This document shows, piece by piece, positions 35,843-45,096 of a DNA stretch of 64,000 bases (its first letter is position 1; every line of letters starts with the position of its first letter). Position numbers and translations under genes: made by a program. The notes under the pieces are model-generated. The model did not search any database, was not told the origin of the DNA, and saw nothing but the letters and a program-made list of their open reading frames with translations. Source of the DNA: a virus; IMG/VR virus record IMGVR_UViG_3300023083_000001, positions 140,199 to 204,198 of that record; one strand, written 5' to 3'.

Positions 35843-35980
35843 GTGAAATCGAGGAATGTTATGGCCAGCAAACTCCAGCCAGGCGTATAGCCTAACATGT
35901 GGAGTCAGCATAGTATTTTTTGTTTCTGTTTACAGCAGCAATTGTAACTTTTTAACTTACATAGGTAGGAGACAAGAACA

Positions 35981-36883
35981 ATGTTCGAGACCCCATATCA
36001 GACCACACCTTGCAAGCGTTTTTCTTTGGAGAAAGCTGCCACTGGGGTCCGTAAACTGGAAATCAACGATGAGCTGTTGCAACCGCCTGGTGCACATACC
36101 GGTGTGAAGATCATTCCACCTGGTCTGGGTGACTTCCCGCCGTTTCAGCAACCCATCACAAAATCTGAAATCCCAACCCTTGAAGCATCCGTGGTTCTCG
36201 ATGGCCGTCAGCTATTAAGAGCCGATGGTCGGGCAGTAAAAGAAGACGTACTCAACCACGCTGTCCTTTCTGCCAACCTGACCTCCATGTGGATCGATGG
36301 CGGCGCAGCCATGCGTAAGGACATGCTCAACCTCGGTGAGTTTCCAGCCAAGGTGTTTGGTTCATGGTTGGGTCAGGCGTTGGCATTGCGTTTGAGTCTC
36401 GACCTTGGTCAGTCCGCAATGTTGCGTGCCGTGACTTCTATTTATTACATCCAGCTGTTTGATCCGCTGCCGGAGAATGCCACTGACGATGACCGCGACA
36501 AGATCTTGATCCGCGCTGTCAGGTCAACGCCTGGTGTGGATTATGACACCTTGCTGGGTATCCTCGGAACAATCCCGGTGTTGAGCGATATCAACGATTA
36601 CGTCGCGTATGTGAAGAAAGTCATCGACTCTCCACGCACCGAACAATTGAACATTTCGCTCATCTACACAGCACTGGGACACAGCTGGGGTCCACAGTAT
36701 CGGGAAGCCGTCGCTGTGGCATTGGAATACCCACCTATTTTTCTGTCTCTGGTCTACACCACCTGCAAGCAACGCAGCTACACCAAGACAGGTCTGGGTA
36801 AGATTATTGAACGCGTGGTCTATCGCGACAATGACCGTGAGTTCGTCAAGAACGTCAATCACCTAACGGGTACTGTGGGGTAA
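35981..36883 (+). CDS. Virion protein, 300 aa (phiKZ gp28 position)
   Basis: ATG 35981 with TAGGAG upstream. It has mixed alpha/beta composition, a Pro-rich N-terminal part (IIPPGLGDFPPFQQP) and helical domains after residue 70, and no catalytic motif. It is divergent from the tail sheath and the first of four plus-strand genes ending in terminase, matching the phiKZ order gp28-gp27-gp26-gp25. Probably a tail or head completion protein. The call rests on order only. Confidence 0.65.
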   Translation: MFETPYQTTPCKRFSLEKAATGVRKLEINDELLQPPGAHTGVKIIPPGLGDFPPFQQPITKSEIPTLEASVVLDGRQLLRADGRAVKEDVLNHAVLSANLTSMWIDGGAAMRKDMLNLGEFPAKVFGSWLGQALALRLSLDLGQSAMLRAVTSIYYIQLFDPLPENATDDDRDKILIRAVRSTPGVDYDTLLGILGTIPVLSDINDYVAYVKKVIDSPRTEQLNISLIYTALGHSWGPQYREAVAVALEYPPIFLSLVYTTCKQRSYTKTGLGKIIERVVYRDNDREFVKNVNHLTGTVG

Positions 36884-36886
36884 CAC

Positions 36887-39514
36887 ATGGTCAGTTCAAC
36901 CGACTTTCTGGTCGATCATGCGTACCGAAATGTCTGGTGTTCGCCCAGTCAGGATCGGCAGCATATCGTGGCTCCGAAACGAGTCACCAAGCGTAATGGT
37001 GCGATAGCAAACGTTTCGATCGGGATGCGGGTGTGGAACTTACCTTCTCCTACCGACTGGTACCACGTCTTTGCCATCGGAGACCTCCCACCTGAATTGG
37101 TGGGGATGGAACAGATCAAGGATAAGTGGGTATCGGCACGGGGTCATTCGATTGCAACTTCGTTGTTGATTGACACGTACCTGAATAACGGCTTGCGCAT
37201 TCCTACGATGCACGTCTACTTCCTGTACACCTACGGCGGCTCAATGATGGTGGCTATTAAAGACACCAAGCAAGTAGCTGACCTGGGTATCGTGCAGCCG
37301 TTCATTCGCTGGCGCAGTAGTTCGTACTTTGATGACCCTACCAGCTCCATCCCGAAGAACAGTGGGATTGAGATCGAAGGGATTACGCCGGCTACACAAG
37401 CGGCGTTCAGCCTCTTTCAAGCGAAGTGGCGTGCTGCCAAGTTAAAACCCGGTTATGCCATGGCGTACGTCAATGGTCGTCGGGTCAAGGACCTGAACGC
37501 TACCACTGTCAAGTTGGGCGACCACATCGAGTATGTCCGTGACGCTTCTGTGAAAGAAGTCATGGAGATCAAACTCAAGGCGCTGAAATCATTCGACAGT
37601 ATCCGGGACAACAAAGGGAAGTACCTGATCCCTCGTCCTGGTCTGGGTGTCGAGATCGACTACGCTGATGATGTCGATGTGTTCCTGTTAAACTACAAGT
37701 TGGCTGCGGCGTATAACGGCCTGTACTACAACCAGAACCAAGTCGACGCAGTACGGATGGTGACTCACCGCGATTATTCGCTGCCGAGCACGTACGTAAA
37801 CAGTCTGGTCAACATGACGGCTGACTGGATCTGGAATGACGACCTGCGCGCTGAAGTGATCGTTCGCCACAGCGGATGGAAACGTAAGTTGGTGGATGAG
37901 GCTCACCGGATCAAGGAGTTGTTCAAACTCCCCGAAGCTAAACGTCTGGATGCAATGATCGGTACACAATCGGTCAGCGTCTGGAAAGCTGCGGAACTGG
38001 AAAACAGCCCTTATGTCAAACTCATGGGCGCTGCTGACGGTACGATCACTCGCGGTATGGTCGAACAGGCGTATGGTTACAATGCCATCTCTCGCCTGAT
38101 TGGCGACACTCCGTTTAAGATCCCTGCTCCAAATAACGGTTGGGTACAACTACCTCGTGGTCTGTGGGAACTGTCCACGGTCTTCGAATACGACACTGCG
38201 GGTAAGTTGATCAACTGGTACGTCCACGACAACTCGTTGCAGTACCCGATCCGTAACCCATTGACCTGCCGTTACATCGAAGCTTACTCAGGTCGGGGCG
38301 GGATTGGTTTGACCACGGTCTACGACAAGAAGGTCGTGCCACTGACTACGGGTGTTGACTACCGCTATTACCAGGCGGACATCAACAACGGTGTACCCAA
38401 GAACAACTGGAAAGATGTCACAGGCGATACCAAGTACGTCACAGTTGCTAATGGCGTAGCTACGTGGAATGTGGACCTGACTAAGAACAACGTGGCTGTG
38501 AAGAACTCGCAGAACTTCCTGGCGTACACGGTTGATCTGAACTACCAAGACGACCTGTTGGCGTTTAGCGTCAATGCAACGGAAATCAAGGTAGGGTTGG
38601 TTCCTGGTGGTGGTGTCTTGGACATTCCTCCAGGGCAGATGGATATCTTCCTCAATGGACATGGTCTGGTCTACAATGTGGACTACTACATCGAGTGGCC
38701 GATGGTCTGCATCGTTAACAAATCGTACCTGATCGACGGTCCGGTGCAGAAGGTTACCGTTCGTGGTCGTGGGTTCTGTAACACGGACTTGACGTTGGAA
38801 CATGTCAAGGATTCAGGTTGGGTCAAATACGGTCAGATCAGTCACAACGCAGCCTTCAACGTGCGTGATGACAAAGTCACCGTGGTTGAGATCGCCGGCG
38901 CGATCTACGACCGCTCGGAAGTGAAGTTCAGTGAAGACGGTTTGCAAGTGATGACGACAGTCCTCAATGGATCGCCGTATCAGATCAAGCAGCCGATCAT
39001 TCCGATGATGGGTTACACGGATACCGACACGTACACATTGCGTGCTCAAGCTGAAGCGATTGATGCTGAAGTGGAAGGGTATCTGTCCATCGGTTTGCCT
39101 GAACCTAAACCTACCGGTCCTAATCCGATCCCGGCCTGGTACGCAGTCTTCAGTCCATTCACCACGAAGTTGATCTGGGACATGCTCAACGGCATCTTGC
39201 CGATGGATGAGTTCAAGGGCGAGTACAGTCTGGACTTCCTCAAGGAAAGGCTGATTGGGTATGAGTGGATCTTGCAGTTTGATCCCGCTCTTAAAGGTGT
39301 CGATGAGAATTACATCGTCATCGATCCACACCCTGAATCTGTTCCGATTGAGCTGAACATCTACCAGTACCGGCTGCTGGATCGTGCTCTCCAGGTTTTC
39401 CTCAACAATAACGTGACTCTGAACCGCCATACCGTCATCGTTGAAGAAGGCTTTGAACACGAGACTGATGACCACCCACATCCGCACCGCACGTGGGAAG
39501 AAGTCGGAGCATAA
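36887..39514 (+). CDS. Large virion protein, 875 aa (phiKZ gp27 position)
   Basis: ATG 36887, 3 bases after the previous stop. The protein is strand-rich and aromatic in the first 200 residues, with a helical insert around 300-400 and Gly-containing beta regions (GVLDIPPGQMDIFLNGHGLVYNVDYY-type segments) towards 600. The C-terminus is His-rich (EHETDDHPHPHRTWEE). The repeated short beta motif GLVYNVDYYIEW / GVDYRYYQADI suggests tandem domains of a fibre or baseplate type. Its size and place fit the gp27 class of phiKZ virion proteins. No enzymatic motif seen. Confidence 0.65.
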   Translation: MVSSTDFLVDHAYRNVWCSPSQDRQHIVAPKRVTKRNGAIANVSIGMRVWNLPSPTDWYHVFAIGDLPPELVGMEQIKDKWVSARGHSIATSLLIDTYLNNGLRIPTMHVYFLYTYGGSMMVAIKDTKQVADLGIVQPFIRWRSSSYFDDPTSSIPKNSGIEIEGITPATQAAFSLFQAKWRAAKLKPGYAMAYVNGRRVKDLNATTVKLGDHIEYVRDASVKEVMEIKLKALKSFDSIRDNKGKYLIPRPGLGVEIDYADDVDVFLLNYKLAAAYNGLYYNQNQVDAVRMVTHRDYSLPSTYVNSLVNMTADWIWNDDLRAEVIVRHSGWKRKLVDEAHRIKELFKLPEAKRLDAMIGTQSVSVWKAAELENSPYVKLMGAADGTITRGMVEQAYGYNAISRLIGDTPFKIPAPNNGWVQLPRGLWELSTVFEYDTAGKLINWYVHDNSLQYPIRNPLTCRYIEAYSGRGGIGLTTVYDKKVVPLTTGVDYRYYQADINNGVPKNNWKDVTGDTKYVTVANGVATWNVDLTKNNVAVKNSQNFLAYTVDLNYQDDLLAFSVNATEIKVGLVPGGGVLDIPPGQMDIFLNGHGLVYNVDYYIEWPMVCIVNKSYLIDGPVQKVTVRGRGFCNTDLTLEHVKDSGWVKYGQISHNAAFNVRDDKVTVVEIAGAIYDRSEVKFSEDGLQVMTTVLNGSPYQIKQPIIPMMGYTDTDTYTLRAQAEAIDAEVEGYLSIGLPEPKPTGPNPIPAWYAVFSPFTTKLIWDMLNGILPMDEFKGEYSLDFLKERLIGYEWILQFDPALKGVDENYIVIDPHPESVPIELNIYQYRLLDRALQVFLNNNVTLNRHTVIVEEGFEHETDDHPHPHRTWEEVGA

Positions 39515-39520
39515 ACCCAA

Positions 39521-39540
39521 GGAGCAGGTAATCCTGCTCC
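39521..39540 (+). terminator. Short hairpin between virion genes
   Basis: GGAGCAGG (39521-39528) pairs with CCTGCTCC (39533-39540). There is no T-tract, so it may reduce rather than end transcription into the next gene. Confidence 0.5.
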
Positions 39541-39559
39541 TCACATCGAGTTAGAGATT

Positions 39560-41281
39560 ATGGCCGAGGTTGAGAAAAAGTTATCGAACGGTGACACCGT
39601 CATCTACTTTGAAGGTAAGCGCCGTAAGATCGAATTCAATTTGGACGACATCTACAAATACCGTCTGGTTGATGACGGTAGCGCCATTGTTCGTGGTAAA
39701 GGCACTTACGTCCCCATGGAAGGTGATCGGGTCTGGGATTGGCAACTGGGTTTCTTCCGCGTTGCGCGGGTAGACCTGACTGACTATCACGTCGACTTGA
39801 CTTTCTGGGAAGCACCGCAGGCCGGTAGCGATATCGACCTGGAAGACAAGCTGTTGGGTGTTGGTCCTGGTTACACGTCTGAGTCGTACCGTGTTTACAT
39901 CGACAGCACGGTGTTCCCACACCGTCTGGACATGAACAGTCGCCTGCGCGCGTACGGCAGTGGCGCCAAGGAAGTACGGATCTTCATGGGTGTGAACGTT
40001 ACCGACACCGGTGAAGTCATCTCCCAGTACTACAATGCCAACACCATGGATTACGTCGGTGATGCAATCCCGTTGGAAGTGGTTCGTACCGATGATCCAA
40101 ACAACCTGGCGATCAAGTCTCCACGGTCAGCTTGGACTACCAAGGATGTAGCCGACGGTGAGTTGGTCACGGCTGTGGTTTACAATGACCAAGGCAGTGT
40201 GACTGACATGTTCAAACTGTTGGTGCAAAACACCAACGTTGTTCGTCACCCGGAAGACGCGGATAAACGTGTCCGTGCTATCGAGTTGATCAGTCCATAC
40301 TTGTCGAGCAGCGAGCCTAACACGTTGCTGGTACCTCTAAACGTCACTGTCGCTACATTGGCAATGCGGGCGAAGGTCACCTACATTGATGGCAGCACCG
40401 CCACCCTGGACGTCACTGATGAAACCGCTAATGGAAAGTTCATTCTCGGCGGTTTGAAGTACTGGTCACCATCGGTGTCTGGCCAGGAACAGGAATTGAC
40501 CTTGTTCTATCAGCTGTCGGATGGGGAAGAGTACTCCTATCTGCAAGGTGAGACTGCCAATGGCAAAGTCAAGCAGACGTACAAGATCCGCGCCAAAGAT
40601 GTGGACTACGCATACAGCCTCAAGCTTTATGCATTCCCGGCTTGGATCAGCGGCGTTCAAGGCTACGGTCTGGAATACTGGCTGTACGATCTGACTCGCA
40701 AGGTGGCCCGTAAAGTGCCGAAAGCGGCTATCAGCCTGGGTACCGATGGTGCTCCATTCGACGGTCTGGATTACACCTCGACTCAACACGTGAAGTTTGG
40801 CGTGGACTTGTCGGTAGTCGATGTCGCTTACGGCGACGCTACACACGCACAGTCGATGCAGATTGCATTGCTGCGTGATGGTGGTGTGAACCTGAGCAAC
40901 TGGAAAGTGAAGTTTGCTGGCAACCAAACCGACTGGTTCGGCGATGGCCTCGTGGCTAAAGTCAAAGCAGGCAGCAATGGTTTGAGCACCGTCAACTTCG
41001 GCCTGGGTCTTACTGACCAAGCCGCGTGGCTTGAGAAAGTGTATTACAGCGCTTCGCCGTTGTACGACATCCAGACCGAACCCCGTGCACCTGCTCCAAC
41101 GCACTTCATCGTAGTTACGAAAACGCGTACTGTCGAAGTGCTGATCAGTCAGTGGAAAAACGACATCACGTTCATCAACGATCTGACCGAAGGCCAGACG
41201 ATTTACCTGAAGTGGATCAAACGCCTCGCAGGCGGCGATCTACAGCTAGGTGTCTCGGGCTTCCCGGTTCATCAGGTGTAA
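39560..41281 (+). CDS. Virion protein, 573 aa (phiKZ gp26 position)
   Basis: ATG 39560 with GAG upstream. Mostly beta structure: alternating hydrophobic residues, many Thr/Val/Tyr, and short repeats such as (V)DLTDYHVDLTFWEA. The N-terminal 60 residues are charged (VEKKLSNGDTVIYFEGKRRKIEFNLDD). Two similar stretches (TANGKFILGGLKYW and TANGKVKQTYKIRA) hint at an internal repeat. It lies immediately before terminase, as gp26 does in phiKZ. Probably a tail or neck component; no specific function can be read. Confidence 0.65.
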   Translation: MAEVEKKLSNGDTVIYFEGKRRKIEFNLDDIYKYRLVDDGSAIVRGKGTYVPMEGDRVWDWQLGFFRVARVDLTDYHVDLTFWEAPQAGSDIDLEDKLLGVGPGYTSESYRVYIDSTVFPHRLDMNSRLRAYGSGAKEVRIFMGVNVTDTGEVISQYYNANTMDYVGDAIPLEVVRTDDPNNLAIKSPRSAWTTKDVADGELVTAVVYNDQGSVTDMFKLLVQNTNVVRHPEDADKRVRAIELISPYLSSSEPNTLLVPLNVTVATLAMRAKVTYIDGSTATLDVTDETANGKFILGGLKYWSPSVSGQEQELTLFYQLSDGEEYSYLQGETANGKVKQTYKIRAKDVDYAYSLKLYAFPAWISGVQGYGLEYWLYDLTRKVARKVPKAAISLGTDGAPFDGLDYTSTQHVKFGVDLSVVDVAYGDATHAQSMQIALLRDGGVNLSNWKVKFAGNQTDWFGDGLVAKVKAGSNGLSTVNFGLGLTDQAAWLEKVYYSASPLYDIQTEPRAPAPTHFIVVTKTRTVEVLISQWKNDITFINDLTEGQTIYLKWIKRLAGGDLQLGVSGFPVHQV

Positions 41282-41290
41282 GTCGATACT

Positions 41291-41321
41291 CTGGGGGAGG
41301 GAACTCCCCCAGGTGTCTATG
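41291..41321 (+). terminator. GC hairpin followed by TATG
   Basis: CTGGGGGAG (41291-41299) pairs with CTCCCCCAG (41304-41312) around GGAA, followed by GTGTCTATG. It lies 18 bases before the terminase gene. Confidence 0.75.
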
Positions 41322-41338
41322 CCGCTAGGAAAATAACC

Positions 41339-43519
41339 ATGGCGATCCTTTACGAATCGGATTGGGCAAAGTACCCCACCGCGATTGTTGACCTTGACAG
41401 TACCAATGAAAGTTGGGTCAAACAGTGCGCCAAATACAAACAAATGGGAGTGAAACATTGGTACTTCCCTTTGGCTCTTTATACGCCTTCGCTGGCAGGG
41501 ATCGATCCTCATCGTAAGGATCTGACTGAAGCGCAGATGGTTGCCATTCTGAACGAATGCGCCTGGAACCCGTGGTACGTGATCCGTGAAGTCATCCGGG
41601 TCCCTGCAACGTCCGGTGGTGGTTCCAACCCACTGGGTGCTAACCGCGGTAACATCGCCATGTTCTGGTGCGTGCTGAACTCCTTCATTACTTACGTTCA
41701 GCAAATCCGTCAGACCGGTAAGTCTTTGAACACTCGTGTACTGGTGTTGTTGTTCCACCTCTTCATGGCGAGAGGTTCTCAGCACATTCTCTTTACCAAG
41801 GGTGACTTGCGTAAGGATGAGATCAAGTACTACAAGTTGATGCGGACGTTGATCCCAAACTGGATGTGGGAACTCACCAAGGAAGACACCGATAACCAAC
41901 ACGAGTTCACCACCGCCGCTAACGGGAACAAGACCAAGTCCTACGTTCCACAAGGTGACCCTGAAACAGCGAACAGTGTTGGTCGTGGTACCACGCCTAC
42001 ATTTGTTAACGTCGACGAACCACCGTTCTTGCCGTACGCTGAGATTTCGATCCCATCCCTGATCGCAGCCACCACGGCCTCTTTCGACGAAGCACGTCGT
42101 AAAGGTAAGATGCACGCCATTCTTTACACCACAACTGCTGGTGACTTGTCCACTGACTCAGGTCGTTATGTTTACGACATGATCAAGAAGAAAGCGATGT
42201 TCTTCACCGAACTGTTGTTTGACTGCAAGAACCGTGCTGATGCCGTGAAGATGATTCTGGCTAACAGTCGCTCTGATGTACCACACGTGGACATTTCGTT
42301 TAACCACTTGCAGTTGGGTTACAGTGACCAATGGTTGCGTGAAAAGATTGCGGCTGTACCTGCTAAACGCGATCAGATCAAACGAGACTACTTGGGACAA
42401 TGGACATTCGGTAGTACCTCGAACCCGATCCCTGAAAAGATCATGAACAAGATTCGGGACAATACCAACGAATGGCCCATCGTTACCAAGGATGAAACGC
42501 AAGGTTACACGATGCGTTTTCACGTACCGATTGACGAATGTAAACGTCGCCGTTCAGTGATGGGTATGGATACCTCGAACGCGGTAGGTCGAGATGCCAT
42601 TACCGGTGTCTTTGTGGATGTGGAGACCGGTGAGACGTTGTGTGCGTTCATGGTGAGTGAAGCAACCCTTCACAGATTCACTGAGTGGCTCGCACAGATG
42701 TTTGTCGACTTCCCTTACATGACGATGATCCCTGAAGCCAAGTCCTCCTGGCACGGCATCATGGACCACCTGCTGGCACTGTTGCCAATGAAGGGTATTG
42801 ACCCAGGTCGTCGTATCTACAGTCGGATTGTGCACAACGCAAACGGCAGTGAATCGGAACGTCGTGATTACCGTGACTTCTCAACTGGCGTACCTACTGA
42901 GCGTAAGTACTTCCCTTTCCGTAATGACTTCGGTTTCCCAACCAACGGTCCATTGCGCGAAACGTTGTACGTAACGATCCTTCGGGAAGCCACTCGTGAT
43001 AGCGCCACGTTAATTCGTGACTCGATCATTATCGATGAGCTGTCCAGTCTGGTAGAACGTAACAACCGTATCGACCACAAAGCCTCAGGACACGATGACC
43101 ACGTCATTTCCTGGCTCATGGCTAACTGGTTACTGCGCAACAGCTACAACCTCAGCCACTACGGTATCGATCCTGCGAAAGTGTTGTCCAGGGTTAAAGT
43201 CACCGCAGCGGGAGATAATCCAAAAGAGCAGGCGAAGTTGATCAAGGAAGAACGACTGAAACTTGAGATCATGGCGTTGGAGGAAAGGTACGAGAACGCT
43301 CAAGGGATCATGGAGCAGAAGTACCTGGCCGCCAAGATTGCATCCTTGAAGACAGACCAACGGACTGTGGACGATGATGCCGGCGGCGGTAGTATCGATA
43401 AGACGTCGCATAACGCCAAGGTCACCAAGCAGAACGAACGAGCGCTCAATGCTCCTCGTAACCGTGAAGGTGTCTTTAGCGGCAGTGGTGGTCTTCGGTT
43501 TAACATGAGACCACGTTGA
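41339..43519 (+). CDS. terL: Terminase large subunit (phiKZ gp25-like), ATPase plus nuclease
   Basis: 726 aa, ATG 41339. Walker A of the terminase type is RQTGKS (124-129, K128), and Walker B is TFVNVDE (221-227, D226 and E227). TTTAGD (264-269) is the coupling motif. The nuclease (RuvC/RNase H fold) has D411 in MGMDTSN, E466 in IPEAKSS, and D586/D587 in SGHDDHV, the three metal-binding positions. The C-terminal 100 residues are charged and helical. The protein packages the genome into the prohead and cuts it. A terminator with near-identical copy elsewhere follows. No small subunit is visible next to it, as is usual for phiKZ-like phages. Confidence 0.93.
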   Translation: MAILYESDWAKYPTAIVDLDSTNESWVKQCAKYKQMGVKHWYFPLALYTPSLAGIDPHRKDLTEAQMVAILNECAWNPWYVIREVIRVPATSGGGSNPLGANRGNIAMFWCVLNSFITYVQQIRQTGKSLNTRVLVLLFHLFMARGSQHILFTKGDLRKDEIKYYKLMRTLIPNWMWELTKEDTDNQHEFTTAANGNKTKSYVPQGDPETANSVGRGTTPTFVNVDEPPFLPYAEISIPSLIAATTASFDEARRKGKMHAILYTTTAGDLSTDSGRYVYDMIKKKAMFFTELLFDCKNRADAVKMILANSRSDVPHVDISFNHLQLGYSDQWLREKIAAVPAKRDQIKRDYLGQWTFGSTSNPIPEKIMNKIRDNTNEWPIVTKDETQGYTMRFHVPIDECKRRRSVMGMDTSNAVGRDAITGVFVDVETGETLCAFMVSEATLHRFTEWLAQMFVDFPYMTMIPEAKSSWHGIMDHLLALLPMKGIDPGRRIYSRIVHNANGSESERRDYRDFSTGVPTERKYFPFRNDFGFPTNGPLRETLYVTILREATRDSATLIRDSIIIDELSSLVERNNRIDHKASGHDDHVISWLMANWLLRNSYNLSHYGIDPAKVLSRVKVTAAGDNPKEQAKLIKEERLKLEIMALEERYENAQGIMEQKYLAAKIASLKTDQRTVDDDAGGGSIDKTSHNAKVTKQNERALNAPRNREGVFSGSGGLRFNMRPR

Positions 43520-43522
43520 CAG

Positions 43523-43556
43523 CATACAGCCCCGGCCGTGAAGCCGGGGCTGTATG
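43523..43556. terminator. Bidirectional hairpin terminator, near copy of that at 8394
   Basis: CATACAGCCCCGGC (43523-43536) pairs with 43543-43556 around CGTGAA, between the convergent terminase and 406-aa genes. The arms and flanks match the hairpin at 8394-8425 almost exactly. Confidence 0.9.
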
Positions 43557-43560
43557 TCGC

Positions 43561-44781
43561 TTATCGACGCTGCGAGTTCATCGTGAATGTGCGCAACAGA
43601 ATGTATAATAACACTGCGTTACGTACTGATGCGATCAAGACCTTGTTCTTCGACTTGGTGGCAACCACCGAAATCTGTTCCGTCAGGTCACGTAACTCCA
43701 GGATCATCGGGTTAGTTGTGCGACTGGCCTGGTAGAGTGAGCGCATCTTCTTGAGCAGGCCTGGAATGTCACTGCTCGATGCCATGGTACCTGGATTCTT
43801 GGTCAGGTAGTCAAAGGCGTGTTGTAGTGTCAATTCACAGATCCGCTGAACGCGTGGGTCGGCTTTGGGTGATGCGTTGTTTGCCATGTAGGTCAACACT
43901 TGCACCAAGTTGGACTTAGGCATTGTGGGGACTGTCTTGACAATGACACCGACCAGTTCAGGGATGATGAAGTTGTTCTTGTCGTGGATCAACTCCAACA
44001 GGTACCGCATGTACTGACTGATCAACCTGGTCTTATCCCTGACCTTGAGTTCCCCATCCAGTTCCAGCGTACTGCTGGTGTTTCGGATCTGGAGTTCAGG
44101 GGAGTTCTTCACAGCCGTGAACACGTCCATGATGTTCTTGATGATGTCTTTGATACGACCCTGGATATCGTTGACGATCTTGTCGATGTCTTGATCAAAG
44201 GTCACCAACTTGCTGTACCAGAGGCCGCCTTTACGCACGATATCGTCAGAACGGTTCTTCAGCAGTTCGTACCAACTCCCGTAGACCTTGATGCCAAATC
44301 GTTTGGTCAGTTGGGAATACGTGGCCTGCGCCACGATTGGATCTGCATCGAAACGGAAGAAGTGCGCAAGGATCGAGGTAATGAACTTGTATTGCAAAAT
44401 CAATGCGGTCGCCAGCGCACCTTCGTACTTGTCATCGTCGTTCAGCTTGTCTGAGGTCAGGAACTTGTGGATTACCCAGAGACAGGAGAGGTTCATGACA
44501 TCGGAAGATACATGTCTATGAGTGACCACTTCCGGTAATGCGTAGAGATCATCTTCCAACGCTTGTTCATCAACGTCGAGGATCTCATCAAACCAACGGT
44601 TGCGGTCTTCATCTTTGAAACGAACCGGGTTTACGCCGAGCAGGTTACCGCCGAAGAATGCAATGTGGGTATCGTTTTTGGTAACGAAACGCCGTTCATA
44701 ATTCTGGATTTTATACAGCAGCTTCTGATCGAAGACCAGATGGGAGCAGTGATGCTCGAATACTTCTTTAATATTCTTCAT
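43561..44781 (-). CDS. Hypothetical protein, about 406 aa, helical
   Basis: The start is uncertain between ATG 44781 (MKNIKEVFEH) and ATG 44799; the first has GGGCGAGA upstream. Helices dominate, with a clear coiled-coil-like middle (DQDIDKIVNDIQGRIKDIIKNIMDVF) and long amphipathic C-terminal helices. There are few cysteines and no catalytic motif. It is convergent with terminase and divergent from an early-type gene, alone in its operon. It resembles late virion-associated proteins in style. The family is not recognised. Confidence 0.65.
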   Translation of the reverse strand: MKNIKEVFEHHCSHLVFDQKLLYKIQNYERRFVTKNDTHIAFFGGNLLGVNPVRFKDEDRNRWFDEILDVDEQALEDDLYALPEVVTHRHVSSDVMNLSCLWVIHKFLTSDKLNDDDKYEGALATALILQYKFITSILAHFFRFDADPIVAQATYSQLTKRFGIKVYGSWYELLKNRSDDIVRKGGLWYSKLVTFDQDIDKIVNDIQGRIKDIIKNIMDVFTAVKNSPELQIRNTSSTLELDGELKVRDKTRLISQYMRYLLELIHDKNNFIIPELVGVIVKTVPTMPKSNLVQVLTYMANNASPKADPRVQRICELTLQHAFDYLTKNPGTMASSSDIPGLLKKMRSLYQASRTTNPMILELRDLTEQISVVATKSKNKVLIASVRNAVLLYILLRTFTMNSQRR

Positions 44782-44841
44782 GTAAAAGGTCTCGCCCATC
44801 TGGGGATGTTAATCACAGGATTAGAGTTAAAATAGTTACAG

Positions 44842-44863
44842 TCATACATTCTCTACTTGAATT
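44842..44863 (+). promoter_or_regulatory. Early-promoter-like motif
   Basis: TCATACATTCTCTACTTGAA has both halves of the recurrent element. It lies 28 bases before the small zinc-site gene at 44891, downstream of an A/T-rich stretch. Confidence 0.65.
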
Positions 44864-44890
44864 CCAACACAATCGTCCCTGGAGGCGTAT

Positions 44891-45070
44891 ATGAAAAGCA
44901 ATGAAGTAGGTCATGTGCAACCCCTCACTCGCAGTGACGATTGTGATTGCGACGAATGTAACGCATCGGCAACGCTGCGTCTGACTGTAGCTGTTCCGAA
45001 TGGGGTGTCTTATAAAGACTTCTGCTCGAGCTGTTACCGTGACCACACTTACGAACAAAAATCCGCTTAA
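44891..45070 (+). CDS. Small four-plus-cysteine (zinc-site) protein, 59 aa
   Basis: ATG 44891 with a GGAGG site (44881-44885) 5 bases upstream. The protein carries CDCDEC and CSSC, with His in RDHTY, a plausible treble-clef or zinc-ribbon site of two cysteine pairs about 20 residues apart. It is acidic and polar. It is the first gene after an early-type promoter, so it is probably made early. Short Cys-pair proteins of this kind often bind host transcription or translation factors, but here that is inference. Confidence 0.7.
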   Translation: MKSNEVGHVQPLTRSDDCDCDECNASATLRLTVAVPNGVSYKDFCSSCYRDHTYEQKSA

Positions 45071-45096
45071 ACACTAAGTAGTAGAGGAAGATGAAA

